From the NCBI GenBank assembly GCA_938041035.1, contig CALHYX010000020.1, forward strand, positions 24,776 through 88,775: a stretch of DNA of 64,000 nt. Direction: 5' to 3'. The notes below the pieces were generated by a model. That model had not been told where the DNA came from and ran no database searches. It was given only the letters and a program-made list of their open reading frames with translations. Position 1 is the first letter of the stretch, and every line of letters starts with the position of its first letter. Below are positions 44,506 to 51,746 of the stretch, in pieces. Source of the stretch: an uncultured Acidimicrobiales bacterium. GTDB lineage: Bacteria; Actinomycetota; Acidimicrobiia; Acidimicrobiales; SHLQ01. Both the position numbers and the translations under genes were made by a program.

Positions 44506-44600
44506 CGGAGACCCCTCAGCTAGGTGGAACCTCCGCAGTCTCGATTGTGGCGGCGCCAAACGCCAGTCCGGGGCGATCGATCACCCTGGTGGTGTCAACC

Positions 44601-45794
44601 TTAAGGAGCGGTGGCCGAGCAGGTGGCCTGCACGAACGATCCGGTAGCCGAATCCGACGTGAGCAGATCGGCGCCGGAGAGCAGTTCGCAACCGATCGAT
44701 CCAGAGCCGACAACCTGTTCGGCGGTGACGGTGACGGCCTGGCCGTCGCTCACCGCGATCGAGCCGCTGTAGGGAAGCCATTGCTCGATTCGTTCGGTAC
44801 CGGCCGCGGTCTCGATGGTGATCGAGGCCATGCCTTCGCCGAAAACCTCGACGCCGACGTTGGTGCTGCTCGCGCCCAGCACCTGGGGGCTACCGGGGTT
44901 GTCGATCGTCGGGGTATCGGAGCTGAATGCTCCACCGATTCCGGCGCTGAACAACGCGAGCCCGAGCACGGCCGCCATGGCGGTAACCGGCACGAGGACA
45001 CCCTGGCGTTTGATGGTCCCTGATTTACCGCTGGTGGTGAGATCGAGGCCGCGGGCCTCGAGTTGGCTGCTCGACATGGTCTCGGGCCACCGGGTCTGCT
45101 CGTCATACACGGCACCGGTGAAGCGCACACCGGTGAGCTGGGCGCTCGACAGGTCGGCCCCCCGCAGATCGGCGTGGCGAAGATCGGCACCGCACAGGTC
45201 GGCATCGGTGAGGTCGACATTGCGCAGGTCGGCCTCTTCGAATTTCCCGTCGGTCAGCGTGGCACCGATGAACGACGCGTCACGCAGATCGGCTCGGTAA
45301 CAACGAATTTCGCTGCCCTCGACCGCGTTCAGTCGGGCCCGGCGCAGGTCGGCGCGGGTGAACACCGCGTCGTGGAGGTGGGCTCCGGTGAAGTCGGCCT
45401 GTCGACAACGGGCATGGGCGAAGCGGACGGAGTTCATGCTGCGGTTGCGCAGGTACGCGCTGGTGAGATCGACCGAGGTGAAGTCGCTCGAGTCGAGCGG
45501 CCCTCCCGTGTTGATCTGCGCCTGCAGGTCCCGGCTGCGCGCCTGGGTGCCCATGGCGACCTGAATGCAGAGCCCGAAGGCGGCCAGGATTCCCACCGCG
45601 GTGAGAATCTCGCCGAAGCGCACGGCCTGAGCGTTCGTCGCCAGGAAATAGAGCATCAGACCCACGGCCAGGACGAAGGCAATGCCGATGGACACCGGCC
45701 ACCACGAGTTGCGGCGGGCGCCCTGGCGAACCAATAGTGCCCGCTCGGATAGTTGGCGACGGACCCGAGCGATCTCGGCCTGAAAGCGTTCCAT
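44601..45794 (-). CDS. Second pentapeptide-repeat membrane protein with MmpS-like domain
   Basis: 397 residues from the ATG ending at 45794 (MERFQAEIARVRRQL); the frame stays open to a GTG at 45944, but that stretch has poor third-position GC and unlikely composition. Layout: short N-terminal helix, two membrane segments (WWPVSIGIAFVLAVGLMLYF and ILTAVGILAAFGLCIQVAM), about 25 pentapeptide repeats including DADLCGADLRHADLRGADLS, another membrane helix (VLVPVTAMAAVLGLALFSAG), then a ~100-residue MmpS-like domain with paired cysteines (GCELL and TCSATAP). Same architecture and similar size as 19544-20716 but low identity. Function unknown. Confidence 0.8.
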   Translation of the reverse strand: MERFQAEIARVRRQLSERALLVRQGARRNSWWPVSIGIAFVLAVGLMLYFLATNAQAVRFGEILTAVGILAAFGLCIQVAMGTQARSRDLQAQINTGGPLDSSDFTSVDLTSAYLRNRSMNSVRFAHARCRQADFTGAHLHDAVFTRADLRRARLNAVEGSEIRCYRADLRDASFIGATLTDGKFEEADLRNVDLTDADLCGADLRHADLRGADLSSAQLTGVRFTGAVYDEQTRWPETMSSSQLEARGLDLTTSGKSGTIKRQGVLVPVTAMAAVLGLALFSAGIGGAFSSDTPTIDNPGSPQVLGASSTNVGVEVFGEGMASITIETAAGTERIEQWLPYSGSIAVSDGQAVTVTAEQVVGSGSIGCELLSGADLLTSDSATGSFVQATCSATAP

Positions 45795-46010
45795 ACGAAC
45801 CAGATCGGCGGACGCGGCGACGATGTGAGGAACGGCGTTCGGACACCGATCGTGTTCCGGAGGGCAACCGTTCGAGATTTTTCCCAAGCGACCGAACCAA
45901 ACCGGCGTTTCGGGCGTCTGAAGGTATGTGATCCCCTCCAACACCTGCTGGGGGTGCTCCGTCGGTATCTTTCGACCGGGTGCTCCCAGCGGTGGACGGC
46001 GGATCGACCG
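45795..46010. other. Gene-free stretch between two minus-strand genes
   Basis: This 216-base gap lies upstream of the pentapeptide-repeat gene and is likely its promoter region. I see no convincing TANNNT close to the start, no hairpin and no small gene in it. Confidence 0.4.
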
Positions 46011-46814
46011 CTACGCCGGCCGTTTGCGCAGCATGGCGGACTGGCTGCCGATGGCCAGTAGGTCCCCGTCGACGGACCACAGGTGCACCGACCCGTGCCC
46101 GAAGCCGTTGGCGACGCCGTCCACGACCAGATCGAGCAGCACCCACTCCGTGGGGGCCGGGCCCAGCACCCGCAGCGTGTTGTCGAGACTGTTGCTCATC
46201 GTCGACTGGTCCAACGCGACGCTAATCGCCATGGGCACGAAGTCACCCAGAACCGCCAGGGAGGCGGCCGATGGTTCGAGCAGCTCCGGCATGCGGGTCC
46301 ACACCGCGGCGTGACCCGGGCCCAGGCGAACCGGACCCACCTCCGGAATGGCCTGACCCACGCCGACCGCCCACCGCTGTTCGAGGCGACCGGCAAGGCT
46401 CTCCGGACCGCTCAGATGTTCGCGCACCGGCCCGGATTCGGGTGGCTCGACGTCGGGCATCGTCGCGAACTGCACCTCGGCGGGATACTCGCGCCTGCCC
46501 AACGCCGCGTTCACGGTGAGTATCTCGGTGCCACCCACGTGACCGACCGCACGAGCCTGGGTCGTTCGCTTCCCCTCGACGGCGACCACCACGTCGATGT
46601 CGACCACCGAATCGACCCGGGCGAAGGACAGATACTGCGCCGTCGCCCACACCACGGGTCGGCCGGTCGTCCCTTCGAGTGCAGCGATGGCGGCGCCGAG
46701 ACCGCACCCACCGAACAGGAACCGATGACCGGTCGCGATCCCGGCGGTCACCGGTAGGTGCCACCGGAAGGGATTGTGACTTGCCTCGAGGCCCAGCCAC
46801 GTCGCGGCGTCCAT
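46011..46814 (-). CDS. Acyl-CoA thioesterase family protein (TesB-like double hotdog)
   Basis: 267 residues. The N-terminal hotdog contains HRFLFGGCGLGAAIAALE and RPVVWATAQYLSFARV; the second hotdog has LGDFVPMAISVALDQSTMSNSLDNTLRVLGP and WVLLDLVVDGVANGFGHGSVHLWSVDG, matching the TesB-type thioesterase fold with its DN/Q/T-type polar residues. It should hydrolyse acyl-CoA to free acid. It follows the alpha/beta hydrolase gene with a one-base overlap (TGATG), so the two are co-translated. Confidence 0.85.
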   Translation of the reverse strand: MDAATWLGLEASHNPFRWHLPVTAGIATGHRFLFGGCGLGAAIAALEGTTGRPVVWATAQYLSFARVDSVVDIDVVVAVEGKRTTQARAVGHVGGTEILTVNAALGRREYPAEVQFATMPDVEPPESGPVREHLSGPESLAGRLEQRWAVGVGQAIPEVGPVRLGPGHAAVWTRMPELLEPSAASLAVLGDFVPMAISVALDQSTMSNSLDNTLRVLGPAPTEWVLLDLVVDGVANGFGHGSVHLWSVDGDLLAIGSQSAMLRKRPA

Positions 46815-47650
46815 CAGCGCAAGGCCGCCGCGATGCTGTCGGCGATGCGGTCGGGGTCCTGCAACGGACCGAAGTGCGTCAGGTCCTCCATCGACTCGAC
46901 GACAGCGTTGGGCATGGCCTCGGCGATCGCCGGGGCCATCTGGGCGGGGGCGGCCCCATCGCCGGACGCCACGATCGTCACCGGCGGTTGAAACTCATCG
47001 CGACGCTCAAAGGCCCCGCTGAAGCTGTGTTCGAAGACCTCCGCTTCCACCGAGCCGGGGCATTTGAGGGTCACGGTGGCGTCGTCGAGCTCCCGAAAGC
47101 CGTGCACGACGTAGCTGCGAAGGGCATCGGGGCGACAGAGCGAAAACGGTGGTTTGCTCCCATAGTTCTCGAGCGCATCCTCGATCGAGTCGAACGTGTT
47201 GCGCCGCCGCCGGGCGCCGTCGGCCAGCGTCGACCCTCCGACCCCCATGAAATCGCTAGGAAACAGAATCGGCTCGAACGCCCACGCCCGATGCACGAGC
47301 CCCGGCCGGGCGAGCTCGGCCAATACCAACGAGCAACCGCCCATCGACCAGCCGGCCATCCGCACCCCCGCATCACCATCACCCACCCCGAGGCCGTCGA
47401 CGGTGGCGAGCAGATCGGCGGCCATTCCGCCCCACGCCAGATCCAGCCCGACCGGGTACACCGTGTCGCCGTGACCGCGCAGATCCGGGGCGTAGCAGCG
47501 GTAGCGATCAGCCAGCGCCTCGGCCACCGGTTCCCAGACGCGGCCGTGGAAACCCGTGGCGTGGCAAAGGATGAGCGGAGGACCTTCGCCGCCAAGATCG
47601 TGTACGGCGACCTCGACCCGGTCGGTGCTGGAGAACCACAGAGGAGCCAT
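46814..47650 (-). CDS. Alpha/beta fold hydrolase
   Basis: 278 residues from the ATG ending at 47650; an open extension to 47899 lies opposite the small plus-strand gene and is rejected. Fold signatures: PLILCHATGFHGRVWEPVAEAL near residue 25, CYAPDLRGHGDT, nucleophile elbow GWSMGGCSLVLAEL near residue 100, and the histidine in MEDLTHFGPLQDPDRIADSI. Natural substrate unknown. It is coupled to the thioesterase gene downstream, suggesting acyl-chain metabolism. Confidence 0.88.
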   Translation of the reverse strand: MAPLWFSSTDRVEVAVHDLGGEGPPLILCHATGFHGRVWEPVAEALADRYRCYAPDLRGHGDTVYPVGLDLAWGGMAADLLATVDGLGVGDGDAGVRMAGWSMGGCSLVLAELARPGLVHRAWAFEPILFPSDFMGVGGSTLADGARRRRNTFDSIEDALENYGSKPPFSLCRPDALRSYVVHGFRELDDATVTLKCPGSVEAEVFEHSFSGAFERRDEFQPPVTIVASGDGAAPAQMAPAIAEAMPNAVVESMEDLTHFGPLQDPDRIADSIAAALR

Positions 47651-47695
47651 CGCTTGGAGGTTGGCACGTGTTCCCGTTCGCCGAGAAACCCACAG

Positions 47696-47995
47696 ATGTG
47701 CTGCACTCGCGGCATGCCCCACCCCGGCTCGAACCCGTCGCCCGACGAGTTCGTCGGCCGCGCCCACGTGTCGATCGGTGAGCGCACGCTCGGACTGGTC
47801 CAGGTACGTTTGACCCAGATCGTCGACGAACGGTCGCCCGGATCGTGGGGCGGCTCGATCGTGAACAGCGACTACCTGCTGTGGGGCATCGCCGGGCACC
47901 GACTCGTCCTGCGCCTCCCCGACGGCCGCGAGGGCGAATGTGTCGTGCGAACGGCGGGCACGGTGATCGGCTTCGGGCCGGCGCCGTTCGGGTGA
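47696..47995 (+). CDS. Small uncharacterised protein
   Basis: 99 residues from the ATG at 47696; an ATG at 47714 would give 93. I do not recognise a family. The core LVQVRLTQIVDERSPGSWGGSIVNSDYLLWGIAGHRLVLRLPDGREGECVVRT reads like a small beta-barrel. Third-position GC is high throughout, which supports coding. It is divergent from the hydrolase at 47650 and 31 bases before the metallo-hydrolase start. Confidence 0.55.
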   Translation: MCCTRGMPHPGSNPSPDEFVGRAHVSIGERTLGLVQVRLTQIVDERSPGSWGGSIVNSDYLLWGIAGHRLVLRLPDGREGECVVRTAGTVIGFGPAPFG

Positions 47996-48014
47996 CGGTC
48001 CCGCGGGACTGACC

Positions 48015-48020
48015 TAGGGT
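48015..48020 (+). promoter_or_regulatory. -10 element TAGGGT of a leaderless promoter (MBL hydrolase)
   Basis: TAGGGT ends six bases before the ATG at 48027 and favours that ATG over the GTG at 48024. Confidence 0.6.
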
Positions 48021-48026
48021 CCGGTG

Positions 48027-48983
48027 ATGGCCTCACCACCACGGAACCAGCGGGACTACGAGCCGGGTCTGGTCGAGATAGCCGACGGGGTGCACGCCTA
48101 TCTGCAACCCGACGGTGGTTGGGGATGGTCCAACGCCGGCATTCTGGTCGGAGCGGAAGAATCCCTGCTCGTCGACACCCTCTTCGACCTGAAGCTGACC
48201 GCCGCCATGTTGGACTCCATGGCCGGTCTCACCTCTGGTCGCCCCATCAAACAGTTGGTGAACACCCACGCCAACGGCGACCACTGCTACGGCAACGAAC
48301 TGGTCGTCGGCGCCGAGATCATCGGGTCCGAGGCGGCCGCCGCCGAGATGGAAGCGTTGCCTCCGGCGACGCTCGCCGCCATGACCGCAGGCGGATTCGG
48401 TGCGGAACTCGACGACTACCTGGCCGCCGCCTTCGGCCCCTTCACCTTCACCGACATCACCTCGACCCCGCCGACGAGAACATTCACCGAACGCCTCACG
48501 CTCCAGGTCGAAGATCACCCGGTGGAGTTGTACGAGGTCGGTCCCGCCCACACGGGTGGCGATGTGATCGCCCACCTGCCAAACCAGGGGGTGGTGTTCA
48601 CGGGCGACATATTGTTCATCTACGGCACACCGATCATCTGGGATGGACCCGTCGCCAATTGGATCGCGGCGTGCGACCTGATCGACGAGCTCGATGCCCA
48701 CACCATCGTCCCCGGACATGGCCCGCTCACCGATGCCACCGGCGTGGCGATGGTGCGCGACTACCTGGGATTCGTCCATGCGGAGGCGAGCTCACGCTTC
48801 GCCGCGGGCATGTCTGCACGCGACGCCGCGTTCGATATCGAGCTCGGCCCGTATGCCGACTGGGGTGACTCCGAACGGATCGTCATCAACGTCGACGCCG
48901 TGTACCGAGAGCTCGACCCCCAACACGAGCCCACCAACGTGATCGACATGTTCGGCGCCATGGCCAGCCTGGCCCGACGCTGA
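48027..48983 (+). CDS. MBL-fold metallo-hydrolase
   Basis: 318 residues from the ATG at 48027. Metal-binding motifs in order: HANGDH at residues 81-86 (an H-x-x-x-DH variant lacking the usual first H-x-H histidine), GPAHTGGDVIAHL, VVFTGDILF and VPGHGPLT. The asparagine in place of histidine at HAN is seen in some SoxH-like/quinoprotein-relay subgroups. A hydrolase or lactonase activity is likely; substrate not assignable. Confidence 0.9.
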   Translation: MASPPRNQRDYEPGLVEIADGVHAYLQPDGGWGWSNAGILVGAEESLLVDTLFDLKLTAAMLDSMAGLTSGRPIKQLVNTHANGDHCYGNELVVGAEIIGSEAAAAEMEALPPATLAAMTAGGFGAELDDYLAAAFGPFTFTDITSTPPTRTFTERLTLQVEDHPVELYEVGPAHTGGDVIAHLPNQGVVFTGDILFIYGTPIIWDGPVANWIAACDLIDELDAHTIVPGHGPLTDATGVAMVRDYLGFVHAEASSRFAAGMSARDAAFDIELGPYADWGDSERIVINVDAVYRELDPQHEPTNVIDMFGAMASLARR

Positions 48984-49073
48984 AACACGGGGTTTCGATT
49001 CCGCAGCACCGGTTCGGCTACGTTGCGGCCACGACGGGCGAAGGCCCCGCCTCAGCACAGGAGACTCATCGAC

Positions 49074-49376
49074 ATGATCATCATCGCCGGCACGCTCAAC
49101 ATCGATCCGGCCAAAGCCGCAGAAGCCACGGCCGCAGCCGCTGACGTGATGGCCGCGACCCGGAGTGAGGAGGGGTGTCACGCCTACGTGATCGCCATGG
49201 ACCCCATCGAAGACGGCGTCGTGAACATCTATGAAAAGTGGGAGGACGAGGCGGCTCTCGCCAGCCACTTCGCGTCGGAGCACATGGCGGCGTTCAACTC
49301 GGCCATGGGCGGCTTCGGGATCACCGGCCTGTCGCTAAAGAAGTACGAAGGCGCCACCGAAGCTGACGTTTTCTAG
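49074..49376 (+). CDS. Antibiotic biosynthesis monooxygenase (ABM) domain protein
   Basis: 100 residues from the ATG at 49074 with AGGAGA nine bases upstream. Single ferredoxin-like ABM domain: MIIIAGTLNIDPAKAAEATAAA, SEEGCHAYVIAMDPIEDGVVNIYEKWEDEAALASHFASEHM. The EKWxDxxALxxHxxSxH pattern is characteristic of YgiN/PhoA-type quinol monooxygenases and related heme or quinone-handling enzymes, which dimerise. Substrate unknown. Confidence 0.9.
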   Translation: MIIIAGTLNIDPAKAAEATAAAADVMAATRSEEGCHAYVIAMDPIEDGVVNIYEKWEDEAALASHFASEHMAAFNSAMGGFGITGLSLKKYEGATEADVF

Positions 49377-49491
49377 CGCTACCGCCTCCCTGTCCGACGA
49401 CCCGGCCGTATGGCCGTTGCGGTAATTCGTCCGCGGTTCGGAATCGGTCGACCAGCTCAAGTACTTCCCGAAAAGGCCGACTTGACGAGGT

Positions 49492-51003
49492 ATGGGTCAT
49501 CCAGCACAACCCGGTCAGACCACTACCGCATGGCAACGCCGCATCGAGCGACTCCCCGGGCACCTCGTTGCCGTCGTCGATGCCAACGGAACGGTTCTGC
49601 CCACGCGTCCACAGCTCCCCTACGGTCCCGAACCGCTCCATTCCGGCACCTCCCTCTATGCCGCCGTGGAGGCGGACGATGAGAAACGGGTTGCCGAAAT
49701 CGTCGAACGGGTAGCCGAATTCGGTGGCCAGTCCACCGTCCTGGGACGCCGCACCGGCGATCGCACCTGGTCGGTATTCACCATCCTCGGGGCCGAGGAC
49801 GAGATCTCCCCGGCGGCGGTAATCGTGGTCGACGCCAGCTCGGTGGAGGTATCGGCCCCCGGCGACGACGCCCTCCGCAATGCCTTGGACGAGCGGCACT
49901 CCGCCGCGGCCGTGCTCGCCGCCGTCGAAGCCGAGGACGAGGCGTCCTTCGCCCCAGCCGACCCCGAAGTGATCGCGGTCGTCGATCAGTGGCTCGATCG
50001 CGATTTCGGTGAGGAATCGCCGGCCGAGCAGCCCGCGAGCATCCCGGAAACCACGGCCGTGCCCGTTTCGAGTCTCGCCCCGCCACCCCCGCCCCCGCCC
50101 AGCGCGTTGGCCCCGCCGCCGGCCGCCCCAGCACTGCCCGCCGCGCCAGCACTACCCGCCGGACCGGCGATCCATCTCGGTGACCTCCCGCTCGCCGCCG
50201 CGTTTGTCGATGCCGCGGGCGAGCTCGCCGCCGCCAACTCGCAGTGGTTTCAGATCCTGGAGATCGACCCCACCGATGGACCCCGATGGCTCGAACTTCT
50301 CCACCCCGACGACGCCCGCCGGGTAACCGAACGAGCCGGCGCCTCCAGCCGGTTCGACACGACGGTGCGGATCATCCGCGCCGACGGTGCGATCCGCTGG
50401 GTCCACCTGCGGGGATCCAGCCGCTCGGGCAGCGACGCCAACGGAGCGATCTGGACCATCGACGATGTCACCGACCACATCACTGCGGTCGCCGACCTCG
50501 CCGCCCTGGAACAACAGCTCGCGCAGATGTACCTGGCGTTCTCCGGCCAGATCGATCCATCGACGATCGCCAGCCCCGCCCAGCTCGACGGCACGACCGC
50601 CGCCGTGTTGGTCATAGGCCTCGACGGTTTGTCGCAGATCCGCACCGATCACGGCGATGTCGCCGCCGACCTGATCATGGCGGCGATCAACGAACGCCTG
50701 CGGCGTATCGTGCGCCCGCACGACCACGTCGGCCAGCTCGCCGCCGATGAGTTTGTCGTGGTCGCCATCGGCCTCGCCGGTGCCGACAGCGCACTCGCTG
50801 TCGGCAACCGCATTGTCGAACAACTACTCGAGGAGTTCGTGATCGGCACCCAGCCGGTGCACATCGTGCCCTCGATCGGCGTGGCGATCAGCGGTGACGG
50901 CAGCGGTGACCCCATCGGCCTCCTGAGCTCGGCCGCCGAGGCTCGCTATGCCCACCCTGACCTGCGGGTGGCGCTCGCCGAGCGCAATACCGCCCTGCTC
51001 TAG
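49492..51003 (+). CDS. PAS-GGDEF signalling protein with degenerate GGDEF motif
   Basis: 503 residues. The N-terminal ~190 residues are an uncharacterised alpha/beta region, then an alanine/proline linker (~185-220, with a PPPPPPP run). A PAS domain follows (~225-335: AAFVDAAGELAAANSQWFQILE, WLELLHPDDARRV, TVRIIRADGAIRWVHLRGS). The C-terminal GGDEF-like domain (~365-500) reads HVGQLAADEFVVVAIG where GGDEF should be (AADEF), so catalysis of cyclic-di-GMP formation is doubtful; it may bind GTP or act as a receptor. No membrane helix is seen. Confidence 0.87.
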   Translation: MGHPAQPGQTTTAWQRRIERLPGHLVAVVDANGTVLPTRPQLPYGPEPLHSGTSLYAAVEADDEKRVAEIVERVAEFGGQSTVLGRRTGDRTWSVFTILGAEDEISPAAVIVVDASSVEVSAPGDDALRNALDERHSAAAVLAAVEAEDEASFAPADPEVIAVVDQWLDRDFGEESPAEQPASIPETTAVPVSSLAPPPPPPPSALAPPPAAPALPAAPALPAGPAIHLGDLPLAAAFVDAAGELAAANSQWFQILEIDPTDGPRWLELLHPDDARRVTERAGASSRFDTTVRIIRADGAIRWVHLRGSSRSGSDANGAIWTIDDVTDHITAVADLAALEQQLAQMYLAFSGQIDPSTIASPAQLDGTTAAVLVIGLDGLSQIRTDHGDVAADLIMAAINERLRRIVRPHDHVGQLAADEFVVVAIGLAGADSALAVGNRIVEQLLEEFVIGTQPVHIVPSIGVAISGDGSGDPIGLLSSAAEARYAHPDLRVALAERNTALL

Positions 51004-51040
51004 GAACTCCATCGGCAGGGGCTTCCGCCGCAGCGGCCGA

Positions 51041-51664
51041 CTACTCGGTCGAACCGAGCTTCTCGTTGGCGATGTTGGTCAGGTCGAACAACAGCTCTTC
51101 TCGGTCGTGCTCGAACGGCACGACGATGTCGGCCCGACAGCGATGCGGCTCGACGAACAGCTCGTGCATTGGCTGGACAACCCGGTCGAAGTTCTCCGCC
51201 ACCTCATCGGGGACGCGGCCGCGTTCGCGCACGTCGCGCTCGAGCCGGCGGGATCGACGAATATCCACCGGCACGTCGAGGAAGATGGTCAGATCGAACT
51301 GGGCCCGAAGCTCCTCGGAGGCAAAGATCAGGATCCCTTCAACAATGATGAGTTCCTGAGGATCGACCCGCACGGTCCGGGTGGATCGATTGTGCGCCGC
51401 GAAGTCGTACTCGGGGCGATCGAACCCGATCCCGGCATGCAGACCGGCGAGGTGTCGAGCCAGCAGGTCGGACTCGAGGGAGTCCGGGTGGTCGTAGTTG
51501 ATCTCGCATCGTTGGTCGAACGACAGGTGATCGAGCCGGTGGTAATAGGCATCGTGGGGGATGACGGAGACCTTGTCGGCTCCCATCCGTTCCACCAACT
51601 GGTCGGTGAGGTACGTCTTGCCGGAGCCACTGCCCCCACAGATTCCCCACACCGTTGCCGACAC
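51041..51664 (-). CDS. udk: Uridine kinase
   Basis: 207 residues from a GTG ending at 51664. P-loop GICGGSGSGKTYLTDQLVERMG at the N-terminus; SVIPHDAYYHRLDHLSFDQRCEINYDHPDSLESDLLARHL is the characteristic uridine-kinase segment (the D-x-Y-Y-H block); then IIVEGILIFASEELRAQFDLTIFLDVPVDIRRSRRLERDVRERGR. It phosphorylates uridine and cytidine for pyrimidine salvage. A TACCCT element eight bases upstream of the start is a plausible leaderless -10. Confidence 0.95.
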   Translation of the reverse strand: MSATVWGICGGSGSGKTYLTDQLVERMGADKVSVIPHDAYYHRLDHLSFDQRCEINYDHPDSLESDLLARHLAGLHAGIGFDRPEYDFAAHNRSTRTVRVDPQELIIVEGILIFASEELRAQFDLTIFLDVPVDIRRSRRLERDVRERGRVPDEVAENFDRVVQPMHELFVEPHRCRADIVVPFEHDREELLFDLTNIANEKLGSTE

Positions 51665-51746
51665 GGAACCTCAGGGTAGGCGCGCCGCACCGGCGGTGCC
51701 CACGCGCACCCGGGCCCGTCGGTGACTTTGGCGACGTTGGTCGGGT

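Noticed and set aside
45795..45944. N-terminal extension of the second pentapeptide-repeat protein to the GTG at 45944
   Set aside because: The added 50 residues have poor third-position GC and no counterpart in the paralogue at 19544; the ATG at 45794 gives matching lengths (397 versus 390).
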